In this document: positions 5,131 to 9,841 of the stretch, piece by piece
How the letters are laid out: each line of letters starts with the position of its first letter
How positions within the stretch are numbered: position 1 is the first letter of the stretch
Assembly: GCA_016208345.1 (NCBI GenBank)
Contig: JACQYG010000065.1
Span: 1 to 9,841 of the forward strand
From: Chloroflexota bacterium
GTDB lineage: Bacteria > Chloroflexota > DTOL01 > JACQYG01
Length of the DNA: 9,841 bases
Direction: 5' to 3'
Program-made: the position numbers and the translations under genes
The notes under the pieces: model-generated
Seen by the model: only the letters and a program-made list of their open reading frames with translations
The model's database searches: none
What the model was told of the DNA's origin: nothing

Positions 5131-5352
5131 CTAATCGGAGAGCCCCCTCGCCGTGGCCGCGTCCAGCTTCTTCACCAGGGCCACAACCAGCTTGAGGGCC
5201 CGGTCGTAATCGTCCCGGTGGATCATGCCGGTGTTGCTGTGAATGTGCCGGGCGGGGACGCCAATGACCGCGGTGGGCATGCCGTGGGCGTGGATGTGGA
5301 TGGCCCCACCGTCGGTGGCGCCGCCCTCCATGGCCGATAGCTGACTGGCCAC
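5131..5352 (-). pseudogene. C-terminal remnant of a fourth M42 aminopeptidase
   Basis: The minus strand encodes about 70 residues that match the C-terminal end of M42 peptidases: AMEGGATDGGAIHIHAHGMP, then TAVIGVPARHIHS with the metal-binding histidine, then TGMIHRDDYDRALKLVVALVKKLD. The same blocks appear in the three intact genes to the right (for example EGGPTDAM and CRYVHS in the 6232-7248 gene). Everything N-terminal to the QLSAMEGG block, some 270 residues including the AHMDE, DD and QEE sites, is missing, so it cannot be active. The frame stays open to an ATG at 5398-5400 with AAGGTG nearby, so an 89-residue peptide could still be made. The frame is intact over the remaining homology, suggesting a fairly recent deletion. 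Its position, past the exporter gene, suggests the M42 array once extended further. Confidence 0.85.
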
Positions 5353-5409
5353 AAAAGGCCTGTGTGCAATCGGACCTGTTCTGGCTGCTAAGAGACGCAT
5401 CGCACCTTC

Positions 5410-5453
5410 GGACCACAGCTACCGATCACGGACTACTGACTGTTGACCACTAC
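5410..5453. repeat. Degenerate 7-bp tandem repeats between the M42 remnant and the exporter
   Basis: Read on the plus strand, the sequence divides into GGACCAC, AGCTAC (one base short), CGATCAC, GGACTAC, TGACTGT, TGACCAC and TAC, with consensus nGACyAC. The array includes the stop codon of the LysE-type gene (5433-5435) and the codons just before it, so its last few residues are encoded by repeat DNA. It lies at the boundary with the truncated M42 copy, consistent with a rearranged joint. Confidence 0.65.
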
Positions 5454-6086
5454 CTTTCCCCGTAGGAAATTGGCCCCGGAGCGGATGAAGTAAAGGCTCA
5501 GAGCCACCAGGAAGAGGCTACAAAGCAAGAGGATGCCCTGGTAGATAGTATCGTTCAGGAAGGCCCGGCCAGAGGCGACCACAAAGGCCACCAGGATCAG
5601 CCAACTGGCATCGGAGAGGATATGGCCGGCGTACACCGCCCCCAGGCCCAGAGAGCCCTGCTTCAGTCCCAAGAGTACGTAGTTGGCCCCCACCGTGGCC
5701 CACCAGAGGATCCAGTAGGGATTAGCAATGCTGACCAAGATGCCAGTGACAACAGGCCCCCAGGCCGAGTGGCTGGCAGAGCCCGTGGGTGTCAGTGCCA
5801 GGGTCACGCTTCCCGTCCAGACGCTTTGGGCGATGTCGTAGCCCATCCAGAGTAAGAATAGCCCTCCAAGGAAGCCGATGGCCCCCGCCATCCAGCGGTT
5901 CCGGAAAAGCTTACCTAGCCCAAAAGCCAGGGCCAGGACAATAGCTGCCTCGGCGATAGCATGGCCAAGGGTGAGAGCTGGCCCTACCCAGAACCCCTCC
6001 CGGGCGCTACCGGCGATGGTCGCCGTGACCAGAGGGCCCGGCATCAGCGCACCGGAAAAGCCGACGATCAGCGATGTGACGAACAA
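5433..6086 (-). CDS. LysE/RhtB-family amino-acid exporter
   Basis: The roughly 217-residue hydrophobic protein has about six membrane segments and the family hallmark GFSGALMPGP (residues 9-18), followed by GFWVGPALTLGHAIAE (31-46) and the conserved SIANPYWILWW (118-128). Members export amino acids or related small metabolites using the proton gradient; the substrate cannot be told from sequence. TTG at 6084-6086 is the first usual start codon, but there is no ribosome site before it, and the in-frame codons upstream (reading SNLIA) look like further family sequence, so the true start may be a few codons earlier or the original 5' end may have been replaced. The extreme C-terminus falls in a 7-mer repeat. 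It follows three peptidases in the same direction; exporting amino acids freed by peptide breakdown is an attractive but unproven link. Confidence 0.88.
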   Translation of the reverse strand: MFVTSLIVGFSGALMPGPLVTATIAGSAREGFWVGPALTLGHAIAEAAIVLALAFGLGKLFRNRWMAGAIGFLGGLFLLWMGYDIAQSVWTGSVTLALTPTGSASHSAWGPVVTGILVSIANPYWILWWATVGANYVLLGLKQGSLGLGAVYAGHILSDASWLILVAFVVASGRAFLNDTIYQGILLLCSLFLVALSLYFIRSGANFLRGKVVVNSQ

Positions 6087-6087
6087 G

Positions 6088-6100
6088 GCAATCAGATTGC
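6088..6100. repeat. Perfect 13-bp palindrome at the exporter gene start
   Basis: GCAATC (6088-6093) and GATTGC (6095-6100) form a perfect inverted repeat around one base, immediately upstream of the TTG start of the LysE-type gene. It could be an operator or a short hairpin. Its size and 1-base centre resemble the palindrome at 970-982, but the sequences differ. Confidence 0.3.
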
Positions 6101-6127
6101 TCGTGCGACAAAATCCTTTTTACGTAT

Positions 6128-6175
6128 GCGTAACGTACTACGCAACCAGGGTGTATGTCGGCTTTTCAAGCCGAC
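6128..6175. repeat. Two inverted repeats upstream of the exporter gene
   Basis: GTCGGCTT (6157-6164) and AAGCCGAC (6168-6175) form a perfect 8-bp stem with a 3-nt loop, and GCGTA (6128-6132) pairs with TACGC (6139-6143). The first resembles the short interspersed palindromes found between genes in many Chloroflexota and cyanobacterial genomes. Neither has a clear T-run on the minus strand. Confidence 0.5.
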
Positions 6176-6197
6176 TTCTTACTGGCAAAGAGAGGCA

Positions 6198-6215
6198 GCG
6201 GGTACGATACCCGCC
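6198..6215 (-). repeat. Interspersed palindromic repeat, copy 1
   Basis: GCGGGTA (6198-6204) pairs perfectly with TACCCGC (6208-6214) around CGA. Its reverse complement, GGCGGGTATCGTACCCGC, matches 9771-9788 at 17 of 18 positions. It lies 17 nt past the stop of the 6232-7248 peptidase gene. Two copies in non-coding DNA of one 10-kb window suggest a genome-wide REP-like family. On the minus strand the hairpin is not followed by a T-run, so it is a poor terminator. Confidence 0.65.
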
Positions 6216-6231
6216 CTACGAATTTTGCTGG

Positions 6232-7248
6232 CTAGATTGCGACCCTATCCTCCAGCACCTTGGTCAGCAGTTTTACCGCGTTGGTCACGTCGTCGTAGTC
6301 CACCATCTCCGAAGGGGAGTGGACGTAACGGCACGGTATGGATACCACCCCAGAGGGAACGCCCTCCCGGGAGGTCTGCATGACCATAGCATCGGTGGGG
6401 CCGCCCTCCAGGACCTCCAGTTGATAGGGGATGCCCAGGCCCTTCGCCGCCTCCACCAGTAGCCTCCTCACCGCCGGATGAGCCAACATCCCCGCGTCTT
6501 TCACCTTGATGGCGGGGCCCTTCCCCAGGGTCACGTTCATGGGGCGGGATTCAGGCGTATCGCCGGTGTCAGTGGCGTCCACGGCGATGGCCAGGTCCGG
6601 TTGGACGCCATAGGTGCTGGTGACTGCGCCCCGGCAGCCCACCTCCTCCTGAACGGTGAAGACAAAGTAGATGTCGTTTGGGTTCTTTTTCAACGTTTTC
6701 ACGACCTGGATCAAAATGGCGCAGCCAATGCGGTCGTCCATGGCCTTGGCCAGGAGCCGGTTGCCGGCCTGGGCGAAACCACGGGAGAAGGCGGCAGCAT
6801 CGCCCACGCTCACCAGCTTCAGGGCGCTCTCTTTATCCGGTGTGCCGATGTCCAGGAACATGCGGTCAAGTTTGGGCTTTTCTGTGGGCAGGATCTCGCG
6901 TTTCTCCATCCCGAAGGTGCCCATGACGCCGTTGGCGAAGACCGCCCGGTTGCCCAGAAGGGTCAGCGGCGTCAGCCCACCGATGGGAGCAAAACGCAGG
7001 AAGCCCTTCTCATCAATGTGGGTAACGATGATCCCGATCTCGTCCATGTGGGCGGCCACCATCACCCGGGTAGGCGGCTTGCCCTGGCCGTCCGGGTCGC
7101 TCTTCAAGAGCGCCACCAGATTGCCCAAGGCATCCACTCTGGCCTCGTCCACGTGAGCCTTGATCTCGTCCTGGATTAACGCGCGAACCTGCTCTTCGTT
7201 CCCCGAGGGGCCATAGGCCTCTACCAGGCGGGCGATCAGCTCTTTCAC
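6232..7248 (-). CDS. M42-family metallo-aminopeptidase (third intact copy of the array)
   Basis: M42 enzymes are cobalt- or zinc-dependent aminopeptidases that form large tetrahedral (TET) dodecamers and cut short peptides in the cytoplasm. The GTG start at 7246-7248 follows CAGGAGGA and gives 338 residues, the family norm; the frame extends further upstream, but that part overlaps the preceding gene and lacks homology. Expected ligands and catalytic residues are present: AAHMDEIG (H67, D69), KAMDDRIGC (D172), TVQEEVG (E201 catalytic, E202 metal), AIAVDATDT (D224) and CRYVHS (H310). The segment from about 80 to 165 is the PDZ-like domain that shapes oligomerisation. It starts 32 nt after the neighbouring M42 gene, consistent with one transcript. 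Substrate preference (acidic, basic or hydrophobic N-terminus) cannot be read from the sequence. Confidence 0.95.
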   Translation of the reverse strand: MKELIARLVEAYGPSGNEEQVRALIQDEIKAHVDEARVDALGNLVALLKSDPDGQGKPPTRVMVAAHMDEIGIIVTHIDEKGFLRFAPIGGLTPLTLLGNRAVFANGVMGTFGMEKREILPTEKPKLDRMFLDIGTPDKESALKLVSVGDAAAFSRGFAQAGNRLLAKAMDDRIGCAILIQVVKTLKKNPNDIYFVFTVQEEVGCRGAVTSTYGVQPDLAIAVDATDTGDTPESRPMNVTLGKGPAIKVKDAGMLAHPAVRRLLVEAAKGLGIPYQLEVLEGGPTDAMVMQTSREGVPSGVVSIPCRYVHSPSEMVDYDDVTNAVKLLTKVLEDRVAI

Positions 7249-7280
7249 GGTGTAAAGTCCTCCTGCGTAAGGGTTAAGGC

Positions 7281-8324
7281 TTAGGGCGAAGGCCACAAGG
7301 TGGGCAGCGCCACCAGGGCCAAAGACATAAGCCTGACCAGGTTCTCGAAGTCCGAAAGGCTCAGTATGTTCACCGGCGAATGGATGTAGCGGCACGGCAC
7401 AGCCACGGCCACCGATGGGACGCCCTCCCGGGCCAGGTGGATGCGGCCCGCATCGGTGGCGCCCACCATGGGTTGCTTGAACTGGTAAGGGACGCCATTT
7501 TTTTCTGCAGTTTCCACCAGGAGCTTCACCAGGCGCTTGTCGGCGAAGAAGCTGCGGTCGGCCAGGGTGATGGCCGCCCCGCCGCCCAGGATGGTGGTGG
7601 GGCTCAGGTCTTTCTTTTTGGGTAAGTCGTCGCAGACGGTGCCCTCAAAGGCAAAGGCGTAGTCCGGCTCCACGGCATAGGCAGCCACTCGGGCGCCCCG
7701 CAGGCCGATCTCCTCCTGGACGGTGAAGACCCCGTAGAGATCGGAGGGATAGCTACCTCGACCTCGCAAAAGCTCGATCAAGGCGGCACAGCCGGCCCGG
7801 TCGTCGAAGGCCTTGCCCTTCACCAGGCCGCCTTCAAGACGAGAGAACCGGGTGGCGAAGGCCACGTAATCCCCCCGCTTCACCGCCCGCTCCGTCTCCT
7901 CCTTGCTGGAGGTGCCGATGTCGATGTACATCTGGTCCGTCTCCACCACCTGGTGGCGTTCCTTCTCCTTGAGCAGGTGAATGGGCTTGGCGCCGATGAC
8001 GCCCGGCACCCTGTCGTTTCCCACCAGGACAACCTTGGACAAGAGGGTGCGGTCGTCCAGCCCACCCACTTTGGAGAAGCGCAGATGGCCGCTCTTCTCG
8101 ATGTGGGTGACCATGAGCCCCACCTCGTCCATGTGGGCAGCGATCATGACCCGCCGGGGCCGCGCCGCCCCGGTGCTGGAGCATCTCTTCAAGGTGATCA
8201 GGTTGCCCAGGCTGTCAATCCGGTGCTCGTCCACCAGGCCCTGGACTTCTTTGAGTATCAGGTTCCTCACCTCGGCCTCGTTCCCCGAAAGGCCGCAGGC
8301 CTCAGAAAGAGATTGAAGAAGCAT
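7281..8324 (-). CDS. M42-family metallo-aminopeptidase (middle copy)
   Basis: From ATG 8322-8324, preceded by GGAG at 7-nt spacing, the product is 347 residues. Active-site blocks are AAHMDEVG (H64, D66), KAFDDRAGC (D175), TVQEEIG (E204, E205) and CRYIHS (H315). At the fourth metal position it has Glu (FAFEGTVCDD, E227) where the two neighbouring copies have Asp; this variant also occurs in other M42 branches, so activity is probably kept, perhaps with a different metal or substrate preference. The sequence is clearly divergent from both flanking copies, which argues against recent duplication. Its start overlaps the end of the upstream M42 gene by 23 nt, so the two are probably translationally coupled. 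Confidence 0.94.
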   Translation of the reverse strand: MLLQSLSEACGLSGNEAEVRNLILKEVQGLVDEHRIDSLGNLITLKRCSSTGAARPRRVMIAAHMDEVGLMVTHIEKSGHLRFSKVGGLDDRTLLSKVVLVGNDRVPGVIGAKPIHLLKEKERHQVVETDQMYIDIGTSSKEETERAVKRGDYVAFATRFSRLEGGLVKGKAFDDRAGCAALIELLRGRGSYPSDLYGVFTVQEEIGLRGARVAAYAVEPDYAFAFEGTVCDDLPKKKDLSPTTILGGGAAITLADRSFFADKRLVKLLVETAEKNGVPYQFKQPMVGATDAGRIHLAREGVPSVAVAVPCRYIHSPVNILSLSDFENLVRLMSLALVALPTLWPSP

Positions 8325-9381
8325 GCTCGAACTCCAGGAACTTCTTGTCTTCCAACCCGGCGATGAAACTGGCAAGCAGCCGCCCGGTACGTTGCACGTC
8401 GGCCACCGAGAGCGTCTCCACCGAGGTGTGCATGTAGCGAAGCGGTATGTCCAATAGCCCGGTGGGGATGCCCTCCCTGGTAACCTGGATGGCCCAGGCA
8501 TCGGTGCTGGTGGACCCGGGGTACGGTTCGATCTGGAATGGTATCTCCAGGGATTTGGCCGTTTGCACCAGCCGCTCGTGGATCTTGGGGTGGATGTTTG
8601 CACCCAAGGCAATGCCCGGCCCCTTACCCAGGAGGATGGTCTCCGACTCCGGCACCCCCGGCATGTCCGCGTGGCTCACGTCTATCGCTATGGCCAGGTC
8701 GGGGAAGAGACGAAAGGCGCTGGTGATGGCACCCAGGTAGCCGGTCTCCTCCTGGACCGTGGCCACCCCGTAGACGTCCCAGGCGTGCATGGTCGTCGCC
8801 AGGTGCTTGAAGCACTCCACGATGGCCACTACCGAGGCCCGGTCGTCGAAGGCCTTGCCAGCGACGATGTCATCCTTGAGGGATATGGTCTGCCGGTTGA
8901 TGGAGGCCAGGTCGCCCACCTGTACCAGCTCCGCCGCCCTCTTTTCATCCAGCCCCACGTCTATGAAGAGCTCGTCCATGGGCGTGACCTTTTCGCGTTC
9001 CTCCTCAGTGAGCAGGTGAGGCGGCCGGCAGCCGATGACTCCCGGCAGGGGCATCGTGCCGTGCACTACCACCTCCTGGCCAGGGAGGACCCGCAGGTCG
9101 AACCCGCCCACCTGGGCGAAGCGCAGGTAGCCCTTTTCGATCTTAGTGACCATCAGCCCGATCTCGTCCAGGTGGCCGGCCAGCATAATACGGTGGGGTT
9201 CCCGGCCTTCACCCCGGCGCCGGTTTCCCTTTTTGATGGCGATGAGGCTGCCCATGGGATCAACCAGGATCTCGTCGGAGTACGCCTTCAGTTCCTCCCG
9301 GAGGATTTCCCTGGGCTCGTCTTCATAGCCCGAGATGCCCGAGGCCTCCGCCAGTTTTAGCAAAAGCTCTTTTGCTTCCAA
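8302..9381 (-). CDS. M42-family metallo-aminopeptidase (first copy in transcription order)
   Basis: The 359-residue product starts at TTG 9379-9381, supported by GGGAGG about 5 nt before it. Active-site blocks are LAGHLDEIG (H70, D72), KAFDDRAS (D180), TVQEETG (E211, E212), AIAIDVSHA (D234) and LRYMHT (H318). It keeps the IDVSHADMPGVP stretch typical of archaeal TET and bacterial FrvX-like enzymes. The N-terminal part is slightly longer than in the other copies because of a basic insert around 51-64 (KGNRRRGEGREPHR). Its stop lies inside the next M42 gene, and it begins 17 nt after the acidic-tail protein gene, so all four genes probably share one transcript. It could form homododecamers or mixed TET particles with its neighbours. 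Confidence 0.95.
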   Translation of the reverse strand: MEAKELLLKLAEASGISGYEDEPREILREELKAYSDEILVDPMGSLIAIKKGNRRRGEGREPHRIMLAGHLDEIGLMVTKIEKGYLRFAQVGGFDLRVLPGQEVVVHGTMPLPGVIGCRPPHLLTEEEREKVTPMDELFIDVGLDEKRAAELVQVGDLASINRQTISLKDDIVAGKAFDDRASVVAIVECFKHLATTMHAWDVYGVATVQEETGYLGAITSAFRLFPDLAIAIDVSHADMPGVPESETILLGKGPGIALGANIHPKIHERLVQTAKSLEIPFQIEPYPGSTSTDAWAIQVTREGIPTGLLDIPLRYMHTSVETLSVADVQRTGRLLASFIAGLEDKKFLEFEHASSISF

Positions 9382-9398
9382 CCGGTCCTCCCGTTATC

Positions 9399-9740
9399 CT
9401 AGAATTTCTCGTCGTCTTCGTCTTCTCCTTCTTCCTCTTCGCCTTCTTCCTCTTCGCCGAAGTAGTCGTCGCTGTAGAAGCCCAGGTCCTTGCCCCGGTA
9501 GACCGAGACCAGAAAGTCATCCCTGGGCATGTCGGAGGTCATCACCAGGTCCTCGTCCACCTGCTCAATGAGCTGCTGGACATCTTCCTCGCTGAAGTCA
9601 GTCTCTACCACGATGGTGCCATACACCACCTCGCTGGCGTAGTGCAGGTCCACGCGGCCCATGCGCTCCCCGTGCTGGCTCATGTAGTAGACCTCCGAGT
9701 GGGGGGTGCGGAGTTGGCGCTCAAACGTTACCGGGTCCAT
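9399..9740 (-). CDS. Small protein with strongly acidic C-terminal tail, function unknown
   Basis: ATG 9738-9740 follows AGGAGG at 7-nt spacing and gives 113 residues; longer readings upstream would start inside the repeat at 9771-9789. Residues 1-90 look like a compact alpha/beta fold: strand-like VDLHYASEVVYGTIVVET (30-47), a helix SEEDVQQLIEQVDEDLV (50-66), and strand-like DDFLVSVYRG (74-83). Residues 91-111 are almost entirely Asp, Glu and Gly. I recognise no family and no catalytic motif, and it has no signal peptide or membrane segment. It is first in the minus-strand run, 17 nt before the first M42 peptidase. An adaptor, assembly factor or metal-binding partner for the peptidases is possible, but it may simply be a co-transcribed housekeeping protein. 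Confidence 0.8.
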   Translation of the reverse strand: MDPVTFERQLRTPHSEVYYMSQHGERMGRVDLHYASEVVYGTIVVETDFSEEDVQQLIEQVDEDLVMTSDMPRDDFLVSVYRGKDLGFYSDDYFGEEEEGEEEEGEDEDDEKF

Positions 9741-9770
9741 CTTCGGTCCTCCTAAAAACCAGATCTGTGG

Positions 9771-9789
9771 GGCGGGCATCGTACCCGCC
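9771..9789 (+). repeat. Interspersed palindromic repeat, copy 2
   Basis: GGCGGG (9771-9776) and CCCGCC (9784-9789) flank CATCGTA. Bases 9771-9788 match the reverse complement of 6198-6215 with a single difference (C for T at 9777). It lies 31 nt upstream of the acidic-tail protein start, in non-coding DNA. Confidence 0.65.
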
Positions 9790-9805
9790 ACCCCCACCGT
9801 GGCAA
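9778..9805 (-). promoter_or_regulatory. Possible weak promoter of the M42 array, overlapping the palindrome
   Basis: On the minus strand, TTGCCA (9800-9805) and TACGAT (9778-9783) are 16 bp apart, matching 5 of 6 and 4 of 6 consensus bases. If used, transcription would start near 9771, about 30 nt before ATG 9740. The -10 box is the loop and inner stem of the interspersed repeat. The match may be fortuitous, and the true promoter may lie beyond the window. Confidence 0.3.
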
Positions 9806-9841
9806 GGGTACCGAGTCGGCTCAGCGGGCAGGCAACAGCCA

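Noticed and set aside
5128..5145. Bidirectional terminator between ogt and the M42 remnant
   Set aside because: GGGCT/AGCCC gives only a 5-bp stem with an 8-nt loop and no T-run on either strand.
4448..5416. 322-residue minus-strand frame across the hydrolase and ogt genes
   Set aside because: It lies opposite two well-supported plus-strand genes; its composition is rich in Gly, Arg, Pro and Gln, as expected of antisense frames. The M42 remnant is in a different frame.
7249..7395. Longer N-terminus for the 6232-7248 peptidase
   Set aside because: The added residues overlap the coding end of the preceding M42 gene, show no similarity to M42 proteins, and the GTG at 7246-7248 has a proper GGAGG upstream.
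9420..9480. CTTCTTCCTCTTCG-like low-complexity DNA as a tandem repeat or CRISPR-like array
   Set aside because: It is explained by the Asp/Glu-rich tail codons of the acidic protein on the minus strand.

Overview
The window looks like chromosome of a high-GC bacterium, most likely a member of the Chloroflexota. That is an inference from gene content: a short stand-alone SWIM zinc-finger protein next to a class I-alpha glutamine synthetase, arrays of M42 aminopeptidases, frequent GTG/TTG starts behind strong GGAGG ribosome sites, and short interspersed palindromic repeats. No rRNA, tRNA, CRISPR array or intact insertion sequence was seen. The first ~600 bases are clearly less GC-rich than the rest.

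Layout. 1-165 is the tail of an unidentified protein. 166-615 is mostly gene-free but holds an exact-consensus sigma-70-type promoter (354-382) followed about 75 nt later by a strong intrinsic terminator (461-494). This defines a candidate ~105-nt small RNA that matches no RNA family I recognise. 616-2336 carries a 90-residue SWIM-domain protein and glnA. Between them an extended -10 promoter is followed at once by a terminator-like hairpin inside the glnA leader, which suggests transcription attenuation. 2387-5125 is a plus-strand operon: lgt (lipoprotein maturation), xseB (exonuclease VII small subunit), a DUF212/YuiD-type membrane protein, a YiiX-like permuted papain-fold hydrolase, and an O6-alkylguanine-DNA methyltransferase. 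Its genes overlap or lie 4-20 nt apart.

From 5131 to the right end everything is on the minus strand. Read in transcription order: a small protein with a very acidic tail (9740-9399), three consecutive full-length M42 metallo-aminopeptidase paralogues (9381-6232), a stretch with two interspersed palindromes, a LysE/RhtB-type exporter (6086-5433), a run of degenerate 7-mers, and the C-terminal remnant of a fourth M42 peptidase (5352-5131). The three intact peptidases keep the residues expected for metal binding and catalysis and probably form one peptide-degrading unit. The remnant indicates the array was once longer.

Most noteworthy are the orphan promoter-terminator RNA unit, the glnA leader, the M42 paralogue array with its acidic leading protein and decayed fourth copy, and the repeats marking remodelled joints. 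The proteins themselves mostly belong to known families; no clearly new multi-gene system is evident.
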